From: Devosia oryzisoli
GTDB lineage: Bacteria > Pseudomonadota > Alphaproteobacteria > Rhizobiales > Devosiaceae
Direction: 5' to 3'
Length of the DNA stretch: 64,000 nucleotides
Assembly (NCBI RefSeq): GCF_014837245.1
Contig: NZ_JACYFU010000002.1
Coordinates: 186,001-250,000, forward strand
Positions within the stretch are counted from its first letter, which is position 1. Each line of letters begins with the position of its first letter. Positions 41,057 to 49,000 of this stretch are shown here, in pieces. Position numbers and translations under genes: made by a program. Below the pieces are notes generated by a model. That model was given only the letters and a program-made list of their open reading frames with translations. It made no database searches and was not told the DNA's origin.

Positions 41057-43216
41057 GTGCAGGATCCATTTTACACCAAAGCCAAAAAACGCAAATCCGC
41101 CGGCGGCATGCTGGCGGCCGACGCCTGGCTCGATTCCTCGCTCTACGAATTCTGGCGCTGGGCCGGCCGCGGCTACACGCGCTTCCAGGACTTCATGTCC
41201 ATCTTCCACGTCTCGGGCATCAAGCGCCTGTTCGTGGAACTCCTGTCCGACGGTTTCAGCTTCTTTGCCATCGGCTGCGTGCTGATGACGGCGCTGGCCC
41301 TGCCGGCCTTCGACATCATCGACCGCGGTGCCTTCAACAAGGCCGAGGACGTCTCGCTGATCATGCTCGACCGGTTCGGCAACGAAGTGGGCCGGCGCGG
41401 TATCCGTTCGGACGACAGCGTCGCCCTCAAGGATATGCCCGACTACCTGATCAAGGCCGCGCTCGCGACCGAAGACCGGCGCTTCTACGATCACTTCGGC
41501 ATCGACGTGGTGGGCACGCTGCGCGCGCTGGCCAGCAACGCCTCGGGCGACAATGGCACGCAAGGGGGCTCCTCGCTCACCCAGCAATTGGCGAAAAACC
41601 TCTTCCTTTCGCCCGAGCGCACGCTCGAGCGCAAGATCGTCGAAGCCTTCCTCGCCGTCTGGCTCGAGTGGCACTACTCGAAAGACCAGATCCTCAAGCT
41701 CTATTTCGACCGCGCCTATATGGGTGGTGGCAATTACGGCGTCACCGCCGCCGCCGAGTTCTATTTCGGCAAGCGCGTGCAGGACATTTCCCTGGCGGAA
41801 GCGGCCATGCTGGCGGGCATGTTCAAGGCCCCGACGCGCTACGCGCCGCATGTCGACCTCGCCGCGGCACGCGGCCGCGCCAATATCGTCCTCACCAACC
41901 TCGTGGCCTCCGGCTTCCTCACCGAGGGGCAGGTCACCGCCGCCCGCCGGCACCCGGCCACCCCAGTGGACCGCTCCGAGGATATCCACTCGCCCAACTA
42001 TTTCCTGGACTGGGCCTATGACGAGGCCAAGCGCATCATCGCCGATAGCGGCGCGCGCGGAAACAGCTTCGTCGTCCGCACCACCATCGACACCACCTTG
42101 CAGCAATATGCCGACGAGGCCGTGACGTCCGTGGTCCGCGAGAACGGTCAGGCCTACAATGTCGATCAGGCCGCCATGGTCGTCACCGACACCAAGGGCG
42201 CCATCCGCGCCATGGTGGGCGGCACGGACTACGCCAAGAGCCAGTTCAACCGCGCCATCGTCTCGAACCGGCAACCGGGCTCGGCCTTCAAGGTGTTCGT
42301 CTATTCCGAGGCCTTCGAACAGCTTGGCCTGACGCCCTCCGACACCATTTCCGACCGTCCCGTCTGTATCGGTGACTGGTGCCCGCAGAACTACGGCCGT
42401 TCCTATCGCGGCCAGACCTCGCTGCTCAGCGCCTTCGCCGCCTCGATCAACACCGTCCCGGTGACGCTTTCGATCAAGACGGGGCGCGAGCCCATCGCCG
42501 CCCTCAGCCACCGCATGGGCCTGCGCGCCGACTATCCCGTCACCCGGTCGCTGGCGCTGGGCGTCGCGTCGGTCTCGGTGCTGGACATGACCAGCGCCTA
42601 TGCCGTCTTTGCCGACCAGGGCTATAAGACCCCCGCCTTCGGCATCACCCGCATCACCACCACCGGTGGCGACCCGGTCTTTGAATATGATCCGGACGCC
42701 CCGCGGGAGCGCGTCCTGTCCGAGCAGACCGTCGCCTACATGAACCAGATGATGCGCACCGTCGTCACCGGCGGAACGGGCCGCAAGGCCGACGTGCCGG
42801 GTGTACCGGTGCTTGGCAAATCCGGCACCACCAGTTCCTATCGCGACGCCTGGTTCTGCGGTCTCACCGGCAATTACGTCGCCGCCGTCTGGTTCGGCAA
42901 TGACGACTACCGCCCGACCAACAACGTCACCGGCGGCAGCCTGCCGGCCATCGCGTTCCAGAAGTTCATGGCCTACGCCCACACCAATACCGAAATCAAA
43001 CCGGTGTTCGGCGTCGACTTCGTGCCCGAGCAAACCGTAATCGCCGATGCGGAAGCACCGGTCGAACCCGTGGCGGAGCGGCCGCCAAGCCTCAAGCCCG
43101 AGGCGGCACGCAAGCTCCTCGAGCTGGCAAACCGGTTCGACGCAGTCCTCGGCGACAGCGCCCCGGTCGCCGACCAGGCCAGCGCACAGCTGGAGCAGAA
43201 ATCCGCCGACCTATAG
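41057..43216 (+). CDS. Class A penicillin-binding protein (PBP1-type)
   Basis: Bifunctional peptidoglycan glycosyltransferase/transpeptidase of about 719 residues from a GTG start at 41057 (VQDPFYTKAKKRKSAGG). An ATG at 40964 in the same frame would leave almost no promoter space next to ycgN. One membrane anchor lies near residues 65-85. The GT51 domain has LATEDRRFYDHFGID with the catalytic Glu and GGSSLTQQLAKNLFL. The transpeptidase has SAFK (SxxK, in QPGSAFKVF), SIN (SxN) and KSGTT (KTG box). The C-terminal tail is acidic and Ala-rich. It belongs to the PBP1A-like group common in Rhizobiales. Confidence 0.93.
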   Translation: MQDPFYTKAKKRKSAGGMLAADAWLDSSLYEFWRWAGRGYTRFQDFMSIFHVSGIKRLFVELLSDGFSFFAIGCVLMTALALPAFDIIDRGAFNKAEDVSLIMLDRFGNEVGRRGIRSDDSVALKDMPDYLIKAALATEDRRFYDHFGIDVVGTLRALASNASGDNGTQGGSSLTQQLAKNLFLSPERTLERKIVEAFLAVWLEWHYSKDQILKLYFDRAYMGGGNYGVTAAAEFYFGKRVQDISLAEAAMLAGMFKAPTRYAPHVDLAAARGRANIVLTNLVASGFLTEGQVTAARRHPATPVDRSEDIHSPNYFLDWAYDEAKRIIADSGARGNSFVVRTTIDTTLQQYADEAVTSVVRENGQAYNVDQAAMVVTDTKGAIRAMVGGTDYAKSQFNRAIVSNRQPGSAFKVFVYSEAFEQLGLTPSDTISDRPVCIGDWCPQNYGRSYRGQTSLLSAFAASINTVPVTLSIKTGREPIAALSHRMGLRADYPVTRSLALGVASVSVLDMTSAYAVFADQGYKTPAFGITRITTTGGDPVFEYDPDAPRERVLSEQTVAYMNQMMRTVVTGGTGRKADVPGVPVLGKSGTTSSYRDAWFCGLTGNYVAAVWFGNDDYRPTNNVTGGSLPAIAFQKFMAYAHTNTEIKPVFGVDFVPEQTVIADAEAPVEPVAERPPSLKPEAARKLLELANRFDAVLGDSAPVADQASAQLEQKSADL

Positions 43217-43222
43217 AAACCG

Positions 43223-43242
43223 GGTCCGCTGGCTAGCGGACC
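43223..43242. terminator. Bidirectional stem-loop between converging genes
   Basis: Perfect eight-base arms (GGTCCGCT/AGCGGACC) with a four-base loop stand six bases after the PBP stop and 20 bases from the stop of the converging 43262-43702 gene. There is no clear T-tract on either strand, so termination efficiency is uncertain. Confidence 0.5.
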
Positions 43243-43261
43243 GTCAGGCACGAGATGCTCC

Positions 43262-43702
43262 CTAAGGGTGCATCGGGCCACCCTCTTCGGTGGCAAAATC
43301 CACATCGCCCGAGATCACGCGCGCCGCAAAATCTCGTCCACCCTGGTCTCTTGCGAACAGATATGCCCTCAGCCCGAACAGCGCCGGGTCGAAGCTGAGC
43401 GTGATGGCGTTGACGTTGGCCGGGGAGGCAAAACCCTCCAGCGATGCGAACTGGTCGAGGATGCCCCTGCGCATGTCGGCATCCATGGCCTCGAACTGTA
43501 CGACATAAGCCACGAACTCGTGCCAGGCGTGACCAAGGTCGTCGCGTTTGCCGTCCAGCAGCGAAGGGCCATCGCTGTCTTTGACGGGAGGCAAAAACAG
43601 CACTCCCTGCGCGGCAGAGACCGTTGCCTCGGTGCCGTGCGGGTAAGGGCCCCAACGCGCATCGGCTTGTACGCGGTCCAAGAGCCTTTCATGCGATGTC
43701 AC
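43262..43702 (-). CDS. Hypothetical acidic protein
   Basis: The protein has 146 residues, with no signal peptide and no membrane segment. The N-terminus TSHERLLDRVQADARWGPYP and the middle part HAWHEFVAYVVQFEAMDADM suggest a small mixed alpha/beta fold. It ends DFATEEGGPMHP. I recognise no family. It converges on the PBP gene and overlaps by seven bases, head to head, a possible 36-residue secreted peptide gene. Codon use is like its neighbours. Confidence 0.65.
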   Translation of the reverse strand: MTSHERLLDRVQADARWGPYPHGTEATVSAAQGVLFLPPVKDSDGPSLLDGKRDDLGHAWHEFVAYVVQFEAMDADMRRGILDQFASLEGFASPANVNAITLSFDPALFGLRAYLFARDQGGRDFAARVISGDVDFATEEGGPMHP

Positions 43703-43806
43703 AGAACTCTACACAACTGGTCGGGAAAAGCCTTGGGCGCACCCTGGCGATTGGGCTTTTGCTGGCTTCGGCCATGGCGGGAGCGCCGCAACTGGTCGCC
43801 AGATAA
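43696..43806 (+). CDS. Possible small secreted or membrane peptide
   Basis: A 36-residue frame: a polar N-terminus (MSQNSTQLVGKSLGRT), then a hydrophobic helix (LAIGLLLASAMAGAPQLVAR) that looks like a signal peptide with little or nothing after it. Three bases after the stop is a hairpin with a T-run, which supports an expressed small transcript. The ribosome-binding site is weak. Alternatives are a small inner-membrane protein or the leftover signal peptide of a lost gene. Confidence 0.4.
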   Translation: MSQNSTQLVGKSLGRTLAIGLLLASAMAGAPQLVAR

Positions 43807-43808
43807 TG

Positions 43809-43831
43809 CCCGCGATGTGTCGCGGGGTTTT
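43809..43831 (+). terminator. Short intrinsic terminator after the 36-residue ORF
   Basis: CCCGCGA pairs with TCGCGGG across a four-base loop (43809-43826), followed by GTTTT. The stem is strong and the U-tract short. On the opposite strand nothing obvious would use it. Confidence 0.5.
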
Positions 43832-43967
43832 GCGCGCGGCAGGGCAATAACGGTCGTCCCCGGCAAAGTCCCTTCCGCCGCAGCTATGTGGTTGCTATAG
43901 CCTAGCAACCCGTTTCCGTTCGCCCGGCCCAGCCACGATGCCACACCTGCAGAAAAGCTGAGCCCTC
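43832..43967. other. Spacer upstream of the DUF1214 gene
   Basis: No gene or motif is supported here. The promoter of the DUF1214/DUF1254 pair should lie within it. The sequence AAAAGCTGAGCC just before the GTG at 43968 offers only a weak ribosome-binding site. Confidence 0.4.
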
Positions 43968-44543
43968 GTGCGCTTCGTCTTCCATCTTCTCCTGATGATC
44001 GCCATTGCGCTGGGCCTGGGCTTCTGGCTCAGCTGGTATGCCCTCACCGACGGCCGCATGTTCGGCACCGTGCAATCGGGGCCATGGACGGCCTGGCCCG
44101 ATGTCGGCTCGCCGACGCCCAACCCCTATACCCGCGCCCATCTCACCCGCGAGGCCGCCCTGCAACTGGGGGCAAGCGAAGGGCTGGAGTTCGTCGCCAC
44201 CACCGACAGCGATGGCCAGCCCCTCGATCTGGCCTGCACCTACCGGCTCGATGGTCACGTCCCCGTGTCCACCTTCTGGACGCTGGTGGCGGTCGACGCC
44301 GAGTGGCGCAACCTTGCCGCGCCCGGTACGGATGCAGCCCTTCGCTCGAGCGACGTGATCCGCGCCAACGACGGCAGCATGCGCGTCGAAGTGGGGCGGT
44401 TCCTCGCGCCCTATAGTTGGCTCGAACTCAGCGGCAGCGGCACCTTCAGCCTCGTCCTCACCCTCTACGATAGCACCGCGCTCACCGGTCTCTCTTCCGG
44501 CACGCCCGTGATGCCGTCGATCACGCGGGGGGCTTGCGCATGA
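43968..44543 (+). CDS. DUF1214 membrane-anchored protein
   Basis: The protein has 191 residues with a GTG start. An N-terminal membrane anchor or uncleaved signal (about 1-25, FHLLLMIAIALGLGFWLSWY) is followed by a DUF1214 domain: NPYTRAHLTREAALQLGASE, LDLACTYRLDGHVPVSTFWT and FLAPYSWLELSGSGTFSLVL. Such domains occur in periplasmic proteins of unknown function, usually with DUF1254. The stop overlaps the next ATG (ATGA), and the partner gene encodes the DUF1254 half. Confidence 0.88.
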   Translation: MRFVFHLLLMIAIALGLGFWLSWYALTDGRMFGTVQSGPWTAWPDVGSPTPNPYTRAHLTREAALQLGASEGLEFVATTDSDGQPLDLACTYRLDGHVPVSTFWTLVAVDAEWRNLAAPGTDAALRSSDVIRANDGSMRVEVGRFLAPYSWLELSGSGTFSLVLTLYDSTALTGLSSGTPVMPSITRGACA

Positions 44544-45085
44544 TCCGCACCCTGCTCTGGATTCTGGGCGGCCTGCTGCTCGGCGGCGTCATTCACCTGG
44601 TCACTATCCTCGCGCTGCCCCGCCTTGCCGAGGAGACACTCTGGACCCGCGTCTCCGCCATCGAGGCGCAAAACGTGATGACGGTGCTGCCCGAGATCCA
44701 GGCCGGCCAGGCCAACCCGCTTCATCTCGATCCAGACGTCGTCTACGGCATCTGCCAGCTCGATCTGACGCAGGGCCCCGCCTATCTCAGCGGCATCCTG
44801 CCCGACGCCTTCTGGTCGATCGCGCTCTTCGAGCCGTCCGGCACCATCGCCTATTCCACCACCAATCGCGACGGCATCGGGCAGAGCCTCGAAATGGGCA
44901 TTTTCAACGCCGCGCAGACGCGGCTCCTGGCGCAGCAGCAGATCGACATCGAGGAAGGCCTTCTGGTCATCGAGTCGCCGGCAAACCAGATCTTCGCGCT
45001 GGTCCGCCTCGCGCCCCCGCACGAGGCCATGCGCGCCCGCTTCGCCGAGAAGCTGGCAGCCGTGCGCTGCGGACCGCAGACCTGA
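44540..45085 (+). CDS. DUF1254 membrane-anchored protein
   Basis: The protein has 181 residues from the ATG at 44540, which overlaps the preceding stop; a TTG at 44534 is a poorer choice. It has one N-terminal membrane anchor (about 5-25) and a periplasmic DUF1254-type domain: NPLHLDPDVVYGICQLDLTQ and FWSIALFEPSGTIAYSTTN. In larger homologues DUF1254 and DUF1214 are fused in one protein; here they are two coupled genes. Function unknown. Confidence 0.88.
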   Translation: MIRTLLWILGGLLLGGVIHLVTILALPRLAEETLWTRVSAIEAQNVMTVLPEIQAGQANPLHLDPDVVYGICQLDLTQGPAYLSGILPDAFWSIALFEPSGTIAYSTTNRDGIGQSLEMGIFNAAQTRLLAQQQIDIEEGLLVIESPANQIFALVRLAPPHEAMRARFAEKLAAVRCGPQT

Positions 45086-45112
45086 CACTCCCCTTTGGAA
45101 CGGCGGATCGGG

Positions 45113-46318
45113 TCAGCCGGCCAGCAGCCCCATCAACCCGCCCACCGCTGCCAGCGCCACCACCACGACCCAGGGCGCCGCCCGCCACGCCACAAGGGCG
45201 ACGAACCCGCCCAGCGCCAGGGCAAGATCGACCGGTCCTCCCACCGCGCTCGTGAACACCGGATCGTAAAGCGCGAGCCCGAGCAGGCCGACCACGGCAG
45301 CGTTGGCCCCCGCCATGGCCGACCGGGCCCAGTGCCTCGTGCGCCACCCTTCCCAAAACGGCAGCACGCCGACCAGCAGCAGCATTCCGGGAAGGAAGAT
45401 CCCGACGAGCGCGATCAGAGCCCCGACGACGCCGTTGGGCGGCCCCTGCACAATTGCCCCGAGATAGGCGGCAAAGGTAAAGAGCGGCCCCGGCACGGCC
45501 TGGGCTGCGCCATATCCCGCAAGGAACGCGTCGGGCGACACCCACCCGCGCCCCACCGTTTCCGCATCGAGCAGCGGCAGCACCACATGCCCGCCGCCGA
45601 ACACCAGCGCGCCGGAGCGGTAGAAGGCGTCGAACAGCGCCAGCGCCGGCTGGCTTGCCGCAATCAGCGGCAGCCCCACCAGCAGCGCCGCAAAGACCAC
45701 CAGCGCCACCGCGCCGGCCCGCCGCGACAGGCCAGCCAAGCGGGTCGGATCAGCCGACGGCACCTTGATGCCCGGCAGGGCCAGCCCCAGGGCAGCACCG
45801 AGCACAATGGCGCCCACCTGCCCCACAGGCCCGGCGACAAGCGCCACCACCAGAACCGAGAGAACCACGATCGCGGCGCGCCAGCGGTCGGTCACGAGGC
45901 TTCTGGCCATGCCGAAGACGGCCTGCGCGACCACCGCCACCGCCACCAGCTTGAGGCCGTGCAACACGCCCTGGGCCAAGGCACCGTCGAGGCTGGCAGC
46001 CCCATAGGCAAAAAGCACCAGCAGGATGGCCGATGGCATGGTGAACCCGGTCCAGGCAGCCAGCGCGCCCAGCGGTCCGGCCCGCCGCAATCCAAGCGCA
46101 AACCCGACTTGGCTCGAAGCTGGACCGGGAAGAAACTGGCAGAGCGCAACCAGATCGGCGTATTCGGCCTCGCCGAGCCAGGCGCGGCGTGTCACCAGCT
46201 CGTGGCGAAAATAGCCCAGATGCGCAATCGGCCCGCCAAAGCTCGTCACGCCAAGCTTGAGAAAGGCGAGAAACACCTCCCTTGCCGTTCCCCCGCCCAC
46301 GCGTCCGTCCTCACTCAT
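45113..46318 (-). CDS. chrA: Chromate transporter ChrA
   Basis: Two-domain CHR-family transporter of 401 residues, with about ten membrane segments. The N-half motif is FLKLGVTSFGGPIAHLGYFR followed by CQFLPGPASSQVGFALGL; the C-half repeats it as SGALVFGGGHVVLPLLDAE followed by AAQAVPGPLFTFAAYLGA. It is expected to export chromate using the membrane potential. It begins seven bases after the stop of an upstream lipoprotein gene, so the two are probably co-transcribed. No ChrB regulator is adjacent. Confidence 0.92.
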   Translation of the reverse strand: MSEDGRVGGGTAREVFLAFLKLGVTSFGGPIAHLGYFRHELVTRRAWLGEAEYADLVALCQFLPGPASSQVGFALGLRRAGPLGALAAWTGFTMPSAILLVLFAYGAASLDGALAQGVLHGLKLVAVAVVAQAVFGMARSLVTDRWRAAIVVLSVLVVALVAGPVGQVGAIVLGAALGLALPGIKVPSADPTRLAGLSRRAGAVALVVFAALLVGLPLIAASQPALALFDAFYRSGALVFGGGHVVLPLLDAETVGRGWVSPDAFLAGYGAAQAVPGPLFTFAAYLGAIVQGPPNGVVGALIALVGIFLPGMLLLVGVLPFWEGWRTRHWARSAMAGANAAVVGLLGLALYDPVFTSAVGGPVDLALALGGFVALVAWRAAPWVVVVALAAVGGLMGLLAG

Positions 46319-46325
46319 GCGTCAA

Positions 46326-47207
46326 CTACTTCTGATCCACGATTTCCCGATCGTACACCATGGTCTGGAAGCGTGACGGTATGGTGAACCCTGTTGCTCC
46401 ACGCGCCACCACGGCGCCGCTACAGAAATCGCCGCGGTTGGCCCGCTCCACCCATGGCCCCATGCGGCGCAGCGTTTCGTCCACGGCCATGGACTGCTCG
46501 TGCGGCGTTTCGACCAGGAGGTGATCGAGCGCGTAGGAATAGCTACGGTAACGGTATGTCAGCGCCCGTGTGAACCAGTCGATATGCCACTGGTTCTCCG
46601 TGCGTCGGGCCGCGACATCGGCGGCAACGCCCGGCTCCATGGCTGGCAACGAGGCCAAGGCCACTTGCCGCTGCCTATCCACCTCGATCACGGCGCAGAT
46701 GGCGCGGAACGTATCGGGCAAGGTGTCGAGATCGGCCAGGATATGGCGCCCGACAGTCGCATAGCGCGTCGTCGAGGATTGGTATCGCGTCGTGCGCAGC
46801 CAGCTATAATAACGATCGAGGGTGAACCGGAAATCCTGCGCCCGCCCGATCCGCGTGCGCTGCAGTTCCACCGAGGCGTCGAACATCCAGTCGCGCGCAT
46901 GCGGCGCAATCAGGAAGCGCCAGGTCCGGTCGTGCATCTCCCGTTCCTGGTCGGTCTGGTTGAAGCCCGATACCGGCTCGCCCCGCTGGCGCGCCATGAA
47001 GCTGCCCACGGCTGGCATGAGGTCGTCATGCAGCACGCTGGGCTTGGCCCGGCCGAAATCGCCCACCGGACGCGCCACGCACCCCGACAGCGCCAGGCCA
47101 ATGATAAGCCCTGCCGCGACGACCCGCGCCCAAGCGTTACCCACGCTTGCGCTTGGGCCGCGACGGGTCGAGCCGATCAGTGGGTGGCGGCGTCGTCCCG
47201 CGTTCAT
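46326..47207 (-). CDS. Hypothetical lipoprotein upstream of chrA
   Basis: The protein has 293 residues. A long basic N-region is followed by a hydrophobic core and the lipobox GLALSGC near residues 37-43. The mature part is Arg-, Trp- and Tyr-rich (FTLDRYYSWLRTTRYQSSTT, ALTYRYRSYSYALDHLLVET), predicted helical, with two cysteines besides the lipobox. I recognise no family. The start at 47207 leaves an unusually long n-region, so a downstream GTG could be the true start. It is co-directional with chrA at a seven-base gap. Confidence 0.7.
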   Translation of the reverse strand: MNAGRRRHPLIGSTRRGPSASVGNAWARVVAAGLIIGLALSGCVARPVGDFGRAKPSVLHDDLMPAVGSFMARQRGEPVSGFNQTDQEREMHDRTWRFLIAPHARDWMFDASVELQRTRIGRAQDFRFTLDRYYSWLRTTRYQSSTTRYATVGRHILADLDTLPDTFRAICAVIEVDRQRQVALASLPAMEPGVAADVAARRTENQWHIDWFTRALTYRYRSYSYALDHLLVETPHEQSMAVDETLRRMGPWVERANRGDFCSGAVVARGATGFTIPSRFQTMVYDREIVDQK

Positions 47208-47503
47208 ACCGGACCCCAGTGAAAATCACGATCTGGGCGCTGCCGGGTGGTATCGGGCCGGCGCTGGCGGGTCGGTCCCGCCGACTGAATTTGAGCAGCT
47301 TTCCCAAGCTGGCCTCCATGGTGCACCGCTCCTGGGTCCCTCGACTCAGGCAGCGAAAAGAAATCGGTCTTCTGTTTTTGCGCGACGCCCCTCGCGCTGC
47401 CCCATTAAGAGATCGTCAAGGTTAACAGTCTGCTAACGAATTGCCGTCAAAACTCCACTGCATCAGCGCCGACACACCCTTTGAGTCTACGGTTCCGCGG
47501 AAA
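47208..47503. other. Divergent spacer between the lipoprotein and DUF2336 genes
   Basis: About 295 bases without a convincing gene. It holds GC-rich short palindromes (GGCGGGTCGGTCCCGCC near 47268-47284) and, nearer the DUF2336 gene, a CtrA-like element at 47422-47437, so it is presumably the promoter region for both divergent genes. Confidence 0.5.
47422..47437 (+). promoter_or_regulatory. CtrA-like box upstream of the DUF2336 gene
   Basis: TTAACAGTCTGCTAAC fits the CtrA consensus TTAA-N7-TTAA with one mismatch (CTAA in the second half). It lies about 67 bases before the preferred ATG at 47504, a usual promoter distance. Confidence 0.45.
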
Positions 47504-48649
47504 ATGCTTGGATTTCAGCCTTACGAGACGTTCCAGCTCCTGATCGAAACGGGCGGCGTGGACCGGACAAATACTTTGCTGATCGCCGCCTGCGACGCCT
47601 ATGCCCGGCGCGGCAAGCCGACCGGTCCAGAAATGGAACAATTCGAGGCGCTCGCCGGGCGCCTCTTTCCCATTGCCGGTCCCCAGGCCCGCGCCAAGGG
47701 TGCCGCGATCCTTGGACGCGCGGAACTGCTGTCCCCGATGCTCGAGCGGCTGGTGGTCGACAATATCGGTGAGGACCTGATCCCGTTCCTCGAAAAGGCG
47801 GTGGATTTGTCGGACCAGACGATGCTCGACATCATCGGCCGCTACGACGTCCCCGCCTGCACCACGCTGGCCAGCCGGGCGAACCTCTCCAACGTTGTGC
47901 TCGCCAAGCTCTTCCAGATGAATTCGCGCAAGGTATACCGCGCCCTAGCCGCCAACCCCCATATCGTGCCGCGCGGCGCCTATCTCAGCGCCCTCGCCCG
48001 CTCCGCGCAGATGGACCACCTCGTCGCCGAGGCCCTGGCGCGTCGCGATGACTTCGACGCCGGCCTCCTGGCCCCCGCCTTTTTCGATCTCTCCGACGCG
48101 CACCGCATCAAGGTGATCCAGGCCTTCGCGGAACGCTCGACCCCGATAGCCCCCATCGCCCGCACCATCGAGCAGTTGTCGGTGGCCTCCGCGGAGCTGA
48201 CCAAGGCGTTGATGAAGCTCTTTTCCGAGAATCGCCGTCCCGAGGTCACCCGCCTCCTCGCCCAGATCACCGGGCTCGATGAGGTCCGCTGCGGCCAGAT
48301 CGCGCACGACGTCACCGGCGCATCGCTGTTCGTCATCCTGCGCGCCTTCGGCGCCACGTCCTATGACGGGCTCAAGGTGCTGATCCACGCGACCAGCCAC
48401 GACGAAGACCGCTCGCGCGCCCTGGCCGATTTTGCCAACATGTTCGCGTCGGTTTCGCCCAAGTCCATGGCTTACCTGATGAGCGCCTGGCGCGGCGAAG
48501 TGAACCTGCTCGAATTGACCAAGCCGCAATACCTGCCATCGATGCAGGAAAGCCGCCGCACGCCGGCTGCCCTCAGGCCGACGCAGAACCCGGTGGTGGA
48601 TCACGCCCTCGAAGCGCTGTCGCGGCTGGGCGTCCGCCGGGCCGGCTAG
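47504..48649 (+). CDS. DUF2336 protein
   Basis: The protein has 381 residues from the ATG at 47504, which has GGAAA upstream; a TTG at 47441 would add 21 residues. It consists of HEAT-like helical repeats of the DUF2336 type: AILGRAELLSPMLERLVVDN, LARRDDFDAGLLAPAFFDLS and SRALADFANMFASVSPKSMA. It is soluble, with no known enzymatic motif. DUF2336 proteins are mostly alphaproteobacterial and of unknown function. Its TAG overlaps the TAG of the convergent DUF1491 gene on the palindrome CTAG. Confidence 0.88.
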   Translation: MLGFQPYETFQLLIETGGVDRTNTLLIAACDAYARRGKPTGPEMEQFEALAGRLFPIAGPQARAKGAAILGRAELLSPMLERLVVDNIGEDLIPFLEKAVDLSDQTMLDIIGRYDVPACTTLASRANLSNVVLAKLFQMNSRKVYRALAANPHIVPRGAYLSALARSAQMDHLVAEALARRDDFDAGLLAPAFFDLSDAHRIKVIQAFAERSTPIAPIARTIEQLSVASAELTKALMKLFSENRRPEVTRLLAQITGLDEVRCGQIAHDVTGASLFVILRAFGATSYDGLKVLIHATSHDEDRSRALADFANMFASVSPKSMAYLMSAWRGEVNLLELTKPQYLPSMQESRRTPAALRPTQNPVVDHALEALSRLGVRRAG

Positions 48650-48999
48650 CGGCGGTTCTCATCGGGCGAGACAATTTCGATCCCCGGATCGTCGGTCCGC
48701 AGATCGAGCCCCAGCACCCAGAGATCGGGGTCGAAGCGCTTTTCCTGCTCGATGCGCTCGTGCACGCGGCTGGGCTCGACTCTCTGAAAACGGCGTTGGA
48801 ATATGGGGCCGACCCCCTCGCCGCGACTCACGAAGGGCGCCGGCGTGAAGAGCGAGCGCGTTCCATCCATATGGTCGACGTCGATGAAGACCTGCCCCGC
48901 GATCGGGTCGCCGCGCTGCACGACCACGCACATGTGCCCTAGATCGTTATGACGCCGGATGAAGGCCATGCACCACAGATCGCTGCGGATCGACGGCAC
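48646..48999 (-). CDS. DUF1491 family protein
   Basis: The protein has 117 residues from a GTG at 48999 (VPSIRSDLWCMAFIRRHNDL), which begins one base after the stop of the upstream gene. The conserved wording VVVQRGDPIAGQVFIDVDHM and DPDLWVLGLDLRTDDPGIEI is typical of DUF1491, a small alphaproteobacterial family of unknown function. The frame is open far upstream, but that region is antisense-like and overlaps the preceding gene. It is probably the third gene of a kinase, peptidoglycan-binding protein, DUF1491 operon. Confidence 0.85.
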   Translation of the reverse strand: MPSIRSDLWCMAFIRRHNDLGHMCVVVQRGDPIAGQVFIDVDHMDGTRSLFTPAPFVSRGEGVGPIFQRRFQRVEPSRVHERIEQEKRFDPDLWVLGLDLRTDDPGIEIVSPDENRR

Positions 49000-49000
49000 G

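Noticed and set aside
40988..43033. A 681-residue reverse frame opposite the penicillin-binding protein
   Set aside because: The opposite strand carries all the catalytic motifs of a class A PBP. This frame is a high-GC shadow, rich in Gly, His and Asp with no fold.
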